Source: Firmicutes bacterium UBA3936
GTDB taxonomy: Bacteria; Bacillota; Dethiobacteria; Dethiobacterales; Dethiobacteraceae
Reading direction: 5' to 3'
Assembly (NCBI GenBank): GCA_002385745.1
Contig: DGEC01000093.1
Span: 1 to 5,048, forward strand
Length of the DNA stretch: 5,048 nt
The notes under the pieces: generated by a model
What the model saw: only the letters and a program-made list of their open reading frames with translations
What the model was told of the DNA's origin: nothing
Database searches by the model: none
In this document: positions 1-5,048 of the stretch, piece after piece
Layout: every line of letters starts with the position of its first letter
How positions within the stretch are numbered: position 1 is the first letter of the stretch
Program-made: the position numbers and the translations under genes

Positions 1-1
1 C

Positions 2-157
2 ATCGAATTAAAACAATTTGTTCATGAAGAGATGAAACGCATCCGGCAAAAAAGATTAAGAGGCAAAGAGTATCGGAATAATGTGCCGCTTTTCAGAGGT
101 GGAAGCAGCCATACCCGGTTTGCATTAAAAGAGCTAAATAAACGTAGTGTTGTTTGA
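2..157 (+). CDS. C-terminal end of an unrecognised basic protein (5' truncated)
   Basis: An open frame enters from the left edge and ends at TGA 155-157, giving 51 residues that begin IELKQFVHEEMKRIRQKRL and end HTRFALKELNKRSVV. It is strongly basic, with many Lys and Arg and a helix-like first half, and has no hydrophobic segment. This suits a nucleic-acid-binding tail, but I recognise no family and assign no function. The only ATG inside (32-34) has no convincing ribosome site, so this is more likely the end of a longer gene than a small gene of its own. A 14-bp near-repeat of its 3' coding sequence (117-130) recurs just downstream (167-180). With a small inverted repeat beyond it, this raises a weak possibility that the fragment is a transposase-type gene at the end of a mobile element. 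It is separated from the efflux operon by that operon's own promoter, so it is probably unrelated in function. Confidence 0.5.
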   Translation: MELKQFVHEEMKRIRQKRLRGKEYRNNVPLFRGGSSHTRFALKELNKRSVV

Positions 158-180
158 GTGGTGTGAGGTTCGCATTAAAA
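117..180. repeat. Pair of near-identical 14-bp direct repeats
   Basis: GGTTTGCATTAAAA at 117-130 and GGTTCGCATTAAAA at 167-180 match at 13 of 14 positions, with start-to-start spacing of 50 bp. The first copy lies in the coding sequence of the truncated upstream gene and the second lies just after its stop. Closely spaced sub-terminal repeats are known at the ends of some insertion sequences as transposase binding sites, for example in the IS21 family. That assignment here is only a suggestion, because neither the protein nor the terminus was recognised. Chance repetition in AT-rich DNA remains possible. Confidence 0.45.
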
Positions 181-185
181 CCTAA

Positions 186-199
186 AGTGTCTTGACACT
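186..199. repeat. Short inverted repeat upstream of the efflux promoter
   Basis: AGTGTC-TT-GACACT is a perfect 6-bp inverted repeat with a 2-bp centre, lying 19 bp upstream of the -35 element. It could be a small regulator site or part of a mobile-element terminus, since the sequence continues to ...ACTATCA at 203 and a CA-3' end is common for DDE elements. The half-site does not resemble the arms of the large TetR-type palindrome downstream, so it is probably not a second copy of that operator. It is too short to be a useful terminator. Confidence 0.35.
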
Positions 200-218
200 A
201 TCAAAATAAAGGAGTAGC

Positions 219-247
219 TTGACATATTCTAAACGGGTTTTTATAAT
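219..247 (+). promoter_or_regulatory. Consensus sigma-A promoter of the efflux operon
   Basis: TTGACA (219-224) and TATAAT (242-247) both match the housekeeping consensus perfectly and are separated by exactly 17 bp. Transcription would start near 254-256, just inside the large palindrome at 252-281. A promoter this strong normally makes sense only if it is held down by a repressor, which fits the overlapping operator and the downstream tetR gene. The start point is predicted from spacing. Confidence 0.9.
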
Positions 248-251
248 AATA

Positions 252-281
252 AGTAAGTGACCGACTGGTCGGTCACTTACT
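252..281. promoter_or_regulatory. 30-bp palindromic TetR-family operator over the transcription start
   Basis: The left arm AGTAAGTGACCGAC (252-265) is perfectly complementary to the right arm (268-281) across a 2-bp TG centre. The core GACCGAC-TG-GTCGGTC is typical of TetR/AcrR-family operators. It begins 4 bp after the -10 hexamer and covers the predicted start site, so a bound dimer, or pair of dimers given the 30-bp length, would block initiation. The natural candidate ligand is the TetR protein encoded at 3993-4598, which is the second gene of the transcript this site would control. That pairing is inferred from position and motif type. The same sequence would also form a hairpin at the 5' end of the mRNA. 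Confidence 0.88.
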
Positions 282-290
282 ATTTTTACC

Positions 291-298
291 GGGGGAGG
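291..298 (+). promoter_or_regulatory. Ribosome binding site of the RND transporter gene
   Basis: GGGGGAGG (291-298) lies 5 bases before ATG 304. It is the only strong Shine-Dalgarno site near the start, and no in-frame alternative start lies between it and the operator, so ATG 304 is well supported. Confidence 0.8.
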
Positions 299-303
299 CC
301 GGA

Positions 304-3300
304 ATGTTAACTAAATTCAGTGTCAAAAGACCTTATACGGTTATTGTTGCCGTCATCCTTGTTCTTATACTTGGTGGAGTTTCCTTTGTAAACTTGCAGA
401 CAGACCTTTTGCCCAGCATGGATTTGCCCTATATGCTGGTCGTGACCGCATATCCCGGCGCCAGCCCGGAGGAAGTGGAAATGGTAGTGACAAGGCCGGT
501 TGAACAGATTGCGGCTACTGTCAATAATATTAAGAATGTCAGTTCCGTTTCCCGTGAAAATACTTCCATTGTAATTTTGGAGTTTACCAGTGATGTGAAT
601 ATGGACTCCACATTTATTGAGCTGAACGGCAGCCTGGAAATGGTGAAGGCGGCGTGGGATGACTCCGTCGGCACACCGATGCTTATCAGGCTGAATCCTG
701 ATATGCTGCCGGTGACAATTGCTTCCCTTGATGCGGAAGACATGAATCTCGCGCAGATTTCCAGGTTGGCAAGGGAAGAAATTATTCCCGGGCTGGAAAG
801 CGTTGACGGGGTGGCTGCCGTTTCAGGTACGGGCCTCATTGAGGAACAGGTTGAGGTTGTTATCAGCCAGGACAAAATTGATAAGATAAATGACAGAATC
901 TTGCTGGCCGTAGATGCCGAACTGGCCGCGGCGGAAAAGCAGCTGCTTGCTGCAAAAGCGGAAATTGCTGCGGGAAAAGAACAGTTGGCTGCTGAAAAAA
1001 GCAAGCGCGAAGCGGAATTTGAACAGGCCGCAGAACAAATAACCGGAGCTTTGGAGCAGCTTGCCGTCCAGGAAAAAAACTTGGCGTCCCATGTGGTGGA
1101 AGTTAAGGAAGCGATAAGTGATTTGCATTCTCAAATTCAGGCTGCTGAAGCAAGAGAACAGCAGTTGGAAGCGGAGAAGCAAGCGGAAAATAATCCTGTC
1201 CGCCTGGCAGAAATTGAAGCCGAACTGTCTGTGCTTGTGGAGCAGAAAGCACAAGCTGCCGCCGCCCTGGCAGAGCTGGAGGGCAATCTGGATAAGCTGT
1301 TACAGCAAAGTGAATATTTAACTGAACAGCACAGCTCCCTGCTTGCGAAGCGGGAAGAACTGGAGGCGGGCCGGAAGCTTTTTGCCGCAGAGATTGAAAA
1401 GGCGGAATCTTCCCTGCTTTCGGGAGAGGCGGGTCTGAATGAACAGCTGGAGGAATTTGAAAAAGCCCGCCGGGAAGCCAGGCAGAAGAGCAATCTCGAC
1501 AACATGATAACGGCGGAGATGATTTCCGGCATCCTTGCGGCGCAAAACTTTTCCATGCCGGCAGGCTACACAAAGCAAAACGGCGCCGATTTCCTTGTCA
1601 AAGTGGGAGACAAACTGGCGGGGATTGAGGATATTAAGAATCTGTTTTTATTTGATACGCAGACGGAAGAAGTCGGGAAAATCTACCTGAAGGATGTTGC
1701 CGACATAAACTACCGCGACAACGCTGAGGATTTATATGCGAAAATCAACGGCAATGATGCCGTAATCCTGCTGCTGCAGAAACAAAGTAATTTTTCTACC
1801 ACAGAAGTAACAAGAAGCATCCGCAAGAAAATGGACGAACTTGCGGCAAAGCATGAAGGCGTCAGCTTCACCACCCTGCTGGATCAGGGGTTTTACATTG
1901 ACATTGTTATTGACACGGTACTCGATAACCTTATTTACGGCGGGCTTTTGGCAGTTCTGGTATTAATTCTCTTTTTGCGGGATATTAAGCCAACCGTGGT
2001 GATTGCCGTATCTATTCCTACCAGTGTTATCTTTACCATAGCAATGATGTATTTTTCCGGGATTACCATGAATGTCATTGCCCTGGCGGGGCTGGCCATC
2101 GGTGTGGGTATGCTGGTGGACAACTCCATTGTTGTAATTGAAAACATTTACCGGCTGAGAAGTGAAGGCCTTCCTGCCGCCCGGGCCGCTGTCGAGGGGG
2201 CAAATGAAGTTCTCGGGGCGATTTTTGCCTCCACACTGACCACAGCCTGTGTGTTCCTGCCCATAGTGTTTACAAAGGGCCTGACCAAGCAGCTATTTAC
2301 CGATATGGGGCTTTCCATAGCCTATTCTCTTTTTGCCAGCCTGATTGTGGCGGTTACTTTGGTTCCTACCGTGGCTTCGCCGATGTTAAGGAGAAGCGTC
2401 AGGAAGGAGAATTATTTATCTTCTGCTTTAGTGCGTATTTATGAAACTGTTTTGGGCTGGTCGCTACGGCATAAAGCCGTTGTTATTGTTGCCTGTACCG
2501 CTCTCTTTGCATTCAGCGTTTATTTGGCGGCAGTACTGGGAACATCATTTATGCCGGATATGGATGCGCCCCAGATGGCTGTTTCCATTGAAATGCCCAA
2601 GGGTAAAACTTCTGATGAAGCCATTGCCATGTCCGAGACTGTCATTGAGAGGATATCCGTTATTGATGATATTGAAACAATCGGGGCGTTCCGGAGCAGT
2701 GAACTTTCCGGCATGTTCGGCGGTACAGGCGGCGGGTCTTCCATGTCCCTTTACCTGGTGCTGCGGGAAGACCGGGTTTTAAGCAGTTCTGAAATTGAAA
2801 CAAGGATTAAAGAGTTGACAGAGGATCTGGATTGCACAATAAGCGTCAATTCCGGCGGTATGGATATGTCCGTCCTTGGCGGTCAGGGAATGGAAATAGT
2901 AATTAAAGGCCGGGAGCTTGACACCCTGCGGGAGGTTGCCGCAGATGTGGCGGCATTGCTTGAGAATACCGAAGGCGCCACTGAAGTTAATATTGCCGGT
3001 GAAGAAGGCATGCAGGAAATACGGATTGCCGTTGAAAAGGAAAAAGCCATGGAAAACGGTCTGACAGTAGTCCAGGTGTTTTCCCAGGTGAGGGAGCTTT
3101 TGGAGCATGAAAAAACTGTGACAACCCTTACCGAAGCAGGCAGGGACTATCCCGTGATAGTGGCAGAAGGCCCGGGCGATACTGCAGGCCGGACTGAAAT
3201 TGGCGAGCTGGCTTTAACTGCCCGGGGAAAAGACGGGGAAGATAAGGAAGTACGTCTCGGCGACATTGCGGCAATCAGCGAGACTACGGGCTTGTCTGCC

Positions 3301-3987
3301 ATCAGCAGGGATGCCCAGGAACGCTATCTTTCGGTAACGGCACAGATTGAATCCGGCTACAACATCGGTCTTGTGAGCCGTGATTTTGCCGGCAAATTGA
3401 AAGAATTGCAGTTGCCCGAAGGTTATAAGGCTGAAATAAAGGGTGAGATGGAGATTATCAGTGAGGCGCTGCAGGATTTGGTATATATGCTCATTTTGGC
3501 CGTGATTCTCATTTACCTGATCATGGTGGCCCAGTTCCAGTCCCTCCTTTCTCCCTTTATTGTGATGTTTACCATACCGCTGGCTTTGACGGGAGGCATT
3601 ATTGCCCTGGCCATAACAGGCAATGACATCAGCGTAATTGCCATGCTGGGTTTCCTGGTGCTTTGCGGTGTAGTGGTAAACAACGGCATTGTCTTTATTG
3701 ATTACACCAATAAGCTGCGGGAAAGGGGCCATAACGTCAACGCAGCCTTGGTGCTTGCCGGCAAGACCCGCCTCAGGCCGATCCTGATGACGGCGCTGAC
3801 CACAATTTTAGGTCTTTTTACTCTGGCGCTTGGTGTGGGAACGGGTGCGGAAGTACTGCAGCCGCTGGCAATAGTGACTATCGGCGGTCTCACATACGCT
3901 ACTTTCCTCACCTTGCTTGTGGTTCCGGTTATGTATGCACTGTTTAACCGGGACAGCAGGCAGAAAACCGCGGAAGCGGAGGTGTAG
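304..3987 (+). CDS. RND-family efflux transporter permease with a large coiled-coil insertion
   Basis: This is a proton-driven exporter of the hydrophobe/amphiphile efflux (AcrB/SwrC-like) group, sitting in the cytoplasmic membrane; the substrate cannot be read from sequence. The 1227 residues show the RND two-fold plan. TM1 is at about 12-30, a first extracytoplasmic loop runs to about 534, TM2-TM6 span about 535-692, and TM7 is at about 723-744. A second loop runs to about 1055, followed by TM8-TM12 at about 1056-1210. Family signatures include LPSMDLPYMLVVTAYPGASPEEVE (40s to 50s), FMPDMD (749-754), VDNSIVVIEN (605-614), VVNNGIVFIDY (1124-1134) and RLRPILMTAL (1156-1165). In AcrB numbering D407, R971 and T978 are kept (D606, R1156, T1163), while D408 and K940 are Asn (N607, N1126). 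About 200 residues (198-397) are a coiled-coil insert, and without it the length is normal for the family. It lies 5 bp before tetR in one operon, under a TetR-type operator. No adaptor or outer-membrane channel gene is visible. B. subtilis SwrC (YerP) is the nearest familiar relative by type, not a proven orthologue. Confidence 0.95.
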   Translation: MLTKFSVKRPYTVIVAVILVLILGGVSFVNLQTDLLPSMDLPYMLVVTAYPGASPEEVEMVVTRPVEQIAATVNNIKNVSSVSRENTSIVILEFTSDVNMDSTFIELNGSLEMVKAAWDDSVGTPMLIRLNPDMLPVTIASLDAEDMNLAQISRLAREEIIPGLESVDGVAAVSGTGLIEEQVEVVISQDKIDKINDRILLAVDAELAAAEKQLLAAKAEIAAGKEQLAAEKSKREAEFEQAAEQITGALEQLAVQEKNLASHVVEVKEAISDLHSQIQAAEAREQQLEAEKQAENNPVRLAEIEAELSVLVEQKAQAAAALAELEGNLDKLLQQSEYLTEQHSSLLAKREELEAGRKLFAAEIEKAESSLLSGEAGLNEQLEEFEKARREARQKSNLDNMITAEMISGILAAQNFSMPAGYTKQNGADFLVKVGDKLAGIEDIKNLFLFDTQTEEVGKIYLKDVADINYRDNAEDLYAKINGNDAVILLLQKQSNFSTTEVTRSIRKKMDELAAKHEGVSFTTLLDQGFYIDIVIDTVLDNLIYGGLLAVLVLILFLRDIKPTVVIAVSIPTSVIFTIAMMYFSGITMNVIALAGLAIGVGMLVDNSIVVIENIYRLRSEGLPAARAAVEGANEVLGAIFASTLTTACVFLPIVFTKGLTKQLFTDMGLSIAYSLFASLIVAVTLVPTVASPMLRRSVRKENYLSSALVRIYETVLGWSLRHKAVVIVACTALFAFSVYLAAVLGTSFMPDMDAPQMAVSIEMPKGKTSDEAIAMSETVIERISVIDDIETIGAFRSSELSGMFGGTGGGSSMSLYLVLREDRVLSSSEIETRIKELTEDLDCTISVNSGGMDMSVLGGQGMEIVIKGRELDTLREVAADVAALLENTEGATEVNIAGEEGMQEIRIAVEKEKAMENGLTVVQVFSQVRELLEHEKTVTTLTEAGRDYPVIVAEGPGDTAGRTEIGELALTARGKDGEDKEVRLGDIAAISETTGLSAISRDAQERYLSVTAQIESGYNIGLVSRDFAGKLKELQLPEGYKAEIKGEMEIISEALQDLVYMLILAVILIYLIMVAQFQSLLSPFIVMFTIPLALTGGIIALAITGNDISVIAMLGFLVLCGVVVNNGIVFIDYTNKLRERGHNVNAALVLAGKTRLRPILMTALTTILGLFTLALGVGTGAEVLQPLAIVTIGGLTYATFLTLLVVPVMYALFNRDSRQKTAEAEV
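895..1497 (+). other. Coding region of the coiled-coil hairpin insert in the RND transporter
   Basis: Residues 198-398 of the transporter are dominated by Ala, Glu, Leu, Gln and Lys, with heptad-like hydrophobic spacing: L207, L214, I221 and L228 in the first half, and L322, L325, L329 and L332 in the second. An Asn-Asn-Pro break at residues 296-298 divides it into two helices of about 98 residues each, the pattern of an antiparallel hairpin. Conserved RND sequence resumes on either side: VEVVISQDKIDKIN (183-196) corresponds to AcrB's MRIWMNPNELNKF region, and ITAEMISGILAAQNFSMPAG (402-421) to AcrB's TPVDVITAIKAQN region. The insert therefore sits in the N-terminal docking (DN) subdomain, on the face pointing away from the membrane. 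Helix boundaries are estimated by eye. Confidence 0.85.
3978..3984 (+). promoter_or_regulatory. Ribosome binding site of tetR inside the end of the RND gene
   Basis: GGAGGTG (3978-3984) is embedded in the last codons of the transporter gene, 8 bases before ATG 3993, and the transporter stops at 3987. The arrangement suggests translational coupling, so repressor synthesis would follow pump synthesis. Confidence 0.8.
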
Positions 3988-3992
3988 CCGGT

Positions 3993-4598
3993 ATGGACAA
4001 AAATTATAACGAAAAAGAAAAAAAAATATTTGACGGACTGATACGCCTGATAAAAGACGGTGCAAACCCTTATTTGATAAAAGTGCAGGAAATAGCCGAT
4101 GCCGCAGGCATAGGAAAAGGCACCATTTATGACTATTTTAAGACAAAGGAGGAAGCCATTGCCGGCGCCATTGTCTACAGCATCAACAAAGAAATAGCGG
4201 AAGCCTATAGAAGAATTAAAAACAAGCAGGGTTTCCGGGCAAAATTTGATGAACTGCTGGCTGTTTTTGTCGAATCGATAAAAAACAACCTGTCTACCAT
4301 AAATTTGCTGCTCTCAGCCGGCGGGGCACAGAAGTTTTATGAATATTTGCGCGGTGACCAGTATGATTTTACCGGTTTAAGAGCGCATGCCGACGAAATT
4401 GTCCGGCACCTGCTGCAGGCCGGTTACGAGGAAGGAATAATCAAGCAGCCGGGAAACAGGTATTACGAGCAGATGGCAGTTCACGGAGCTCTGGCCGGTT
4501 TTGCCTGTTTTTTGGGCCGCCAGGACTTCCATGACCGGCTCAGCCTTGACGAAGCAGGCGAAATGTCGTACACATTCCTTCTAAAAGCACTTAATTGA
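3993..4598 (+). CDS. TetR/AcrR-family transcriptional regulator
   Basis: This cytoplasmic, probably dimeric DNA-binding repressor has 201 residues, normal for the family. The N-terminal helix-turn-helix spans about residues 8-60. Helices 2-3 are seen as VQEIADAAGIGKGTIYDYF (31-49), followed by the usual K-T-K-E-E (50-54) lead-in to helix 4. The C-terminal part (about 62-201) is the variable, helical ligand-binding and dimerisation domain; it has a single Cys (C172) and several aromatic residues but no motif that names a ligand. ATG 3993 is chosen because GGAGGTG stands 8 bases upstream and the helix-turn-helix begins at the expected distance from it. The gene follows the RND pump after 5 bp and has no promoter of its own. 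It most likely represses the operon through the palindrome at 252-281, giving negative autoregulation with the repressor encoded last. The family call is firm; the target is inferred. Confidence 0.95.
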   Translation: MDKNYNEKEKKIFDGLIRLIKDGANPYLIKVQEIADAAGIGKGTIYDYFKTKEEAIAGAIVYSINKEIAEAYRRIKNKQGFRAKFDELLAVFVESIKNNLSTINLLLSAGGAQKFYEYLRGDQYDFTGLRAHADEIVRHLLQAGYEEGIIKQPGNRYYEQMAVHGALAGFACFLGRQDFHDRLSLDEAGEMSYTFLLKALN

Positions 4599-4612
4599 GA
4601 GAAAAAAACACA

Positions 4613-4637
4613 CAGGCAGGCACACGGTGCCTGCCTG
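4613..4637. terminator. GC-rich hairpin after tetR, probable (possibly bidirectional) terminator
   Basis: A perfect 11-bp stem, CAGGCAGGCAC (4613-4623) pairing with GTGCCTGCCTG (4627-4637) around the 3-base loop ACG, begins 15 bases after the tetR stop. On the + strand only a weak T-containing tail follows (ATCATTATCTT). On the - strand the hairpin is followed by TGTGTTTTTTTCTCTC, a proper U-tract. It probably ends the efflux operon, but as an intrinsic terminator it is better formed for transcripts arriving from the right on the - strand. Confidence 0.7.
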
Positions 4638-4847
4638 ATCATTATCTTCCCGGCATGTGAAAATGGCGTAAAGTCTTCCCGGATTGCAGCGGCAATTGAA
4701 AAGTCAGCAAATTCGGTATATTTGTTATATTCCCGTAACAGTTGCGAAATGGGGCAGGAAATGCAGGCGGTACGGAGAATAAACTGAAATTGTAGGCTGT
4801 CTCAACGGGATAAATTGCCGGATCAAGTCGAAATCGCCATGAAGGAA

Positions 4848-4852
4848 AGGAG
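4848..4852 (+). promoter_or_regulatory. Ribosome binding site deciding a GTG start for the ATPase gene
   Basis: AGGAG (4848-4852, within GGAAAGGAG) is 5 bases before GTG 4858. An in-frame stop at 4840-4842 rules out any start further upstream, and ATG 4853 is out of frame and reaches a stop after one sense codon. TTG 4864 is the only nearby alternative but is more distant from the site. Confidence 0.7.
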
Positions 4853-4857
4853 ATGAG

Positions 4858-5029
4858 GTGAAATTGCAGGAAAACCCGGCTGATGTTAAACAGTTTAAGG
4901 AATCATTTTTTCAGGCAATTCGCAAAGTTGTAGTCCTCGCCGACGAATGGGTGCTGGAAATGATGCTGACAGCACTGATTTGCGGCGGACATATTTTGCT
5001 GCATGACGTGCCGGGGGTAGGGAAAACAC
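4858..5029 (+). CDS. MoxR-family AAA+ ATPase (N-terminal part, truncated by contig end)
   Basis: Only about 57 residues are present. They begin MKLQENPADVKQFKESFFQA and continue through a segment ending CGGHILLHDVPGVGKT. The helical lead-in, the GGHILL strand and the Walker A motif GVPG/DVPG-x-GKT match the start of MoxR-type (AAA_3) ATPases, in which residues near 40-60 form the nucleotide-binding loop. Family members act as cytoplasmic ATP-driven chaperones for assembling or activating partner proteins, and are often followed by DUF58 and transglutaminase-like genes; those would lie beyond this window. The frame stays open through 5048, but bases 5030-5048 are a sequencing adapter, so the residues after GKT are not real. 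No convincing promoter was found in the 220 bases between the hairpin and this gene. Confidence 0.82.
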
Positions 5030-5048
5030 CTGTCTCTTATACACATCT
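5030..5048 (+). other. Tn5 mosaic-end / tagmentation adapter sequence (artefact)
   Basis: CTGTCTCTTATACACATCT is exactly the 19-bp Tn5 mosaic end as it appears when reads run through a tagmentation (Nextera-type) adapter. It starts abruptly in the middle of a Walker A coding sequence and ends at the final base. It should be trimmed and not interpreted as a transposon in the genome. Confidence 0.97.

Noticed and set aside
192..220. TTGACA at 192-197 as an additional promoter
   Set aside because: At 16-18 bp spacing the sequence is GTAGCT/TAGCTT, with no acceptable -10 element. The TTGACA here is part of the small inverted repeat.
895..1497. Coiled-coil segment as a separate inserted gene or frame-disrupting mobile insertion
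   Set aside because: The reading frame is continuous, the flanking RND motifs join in register, and base composition and codon use do not visibly change, so it is an integral domain of the protein.
429..1578. Long reverse-strand frames opposite the 5' third of the transporter gene
   Set aside because: Their translations are Ser/Ala/Cys/Phe-rich mirror products of the repetitive coiled-coil codons, without ribosome sites or recognisable domains. The + strand frame has full family motifs on both sides.
4696..4722. TTGAAA ... TATATT as a promoter for the MoxR-type gene
   Set aside because: The spacing is 15 bp, shorter than normal, and it lies about 135 bases before the start codon. The fit is too weak to annotate, though it remains the best candidate in that gap.
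4599..4787. Open frame continuing in phase after the tetR stop to TGA 4785-4787
   Set aside because: It has no start codon with a ribosome site (ATG 4749 would give only 12 residues), includes the terminator hairpin, and its translation shows no protein-like features. A readthrough extension of TetR is unlikely because the protein already has a normal family length.
4839..4856. Tiny frame ATG 4839 to TGA 4854-4856 (MKERR) just before the ATPase start, as a leader peptide
   Set aside because: It overlaps the ATPase ribosome site and has no Shine-Dalgarno of its own; five codons are expected by chance.
4641..4857. Riboswitch or structured RNA ahead of the MoxR-type gene
   Set aside because: No conserved riboswitch core or strong long-range pairing could be recognised by eye.

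Overview
The window looks like a fragment of a Firmicutes chromosome, probably an anaerobic Clostridia-type lineage. The reasons are strong purine-rich Shine-Dalgarno sites, a perfect-consensus sigma-A promoter, intermediate base composition, and an RND protein of the Firmicutes SwrC-like kind (TM4 motif VDNSIVVIENI, TM10 motif VVNNGIVFIDY). This lineage call is inference from style and not a database match. The right edge is not genomic: the last 19 bases (5030-5048) are exactly the Tn5 mosaic-end sequence used in tagmentation library adapters, so the native sequence stops at about 5029.

Layout. Positions 2-157 hold the last 51 codons of an unrecognised basic protein. Positions 158-218 are a short spacer with a near-identical 14-bp direct repeat and a small inverted repeat, possibly the edge of a mobile element (weak evidence). 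Positions 219-303 are a clear regulatory region: TTGACA-17 bp-TATAAT, then a 30-bp palindrome (14-bp perfect arms, 2-bp centre) of TetR-family operator type lying over the predicted transcription start, then a strong ribosome binding site. Positions 304-3987 encode a 1227-residue RND efflux transporter. Five bases later, 3993-4598 encodes a TetR-family repressor. A GC-rich hairpin follows at 4613-4637. After about 220 bases without a convincing gene, a MoxR-type AAA+ ATPase gene starts at 4858 and is cut off in its Walker A motif by the adapter.

How it fits together. The promoter, operator, RND gene and tetR gene form a compact, probably self-regulated two-gene efflux operon: TetR would bind the palindrome and block its own transcription and that of the pump until a ligand releases it. 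The most interesting point is the pump. A roughly 200-residue, highly charged, Ala/Leu/Glu/Gln-rich coiled-coil segment is inserted into the first extracytoplasmic loop, inside the region matching the AcrB docking subdomain. Its two halves are nearly equal and separated by an Asn-Asn-Pro turn, as expected for an antiparallel helical hairpin about 14-15 nm long. No membrane-fusion (adaptor) protein or outer-membrane channel is encoded in the window, so the pump may carry its own built-in adaptor-like extension.
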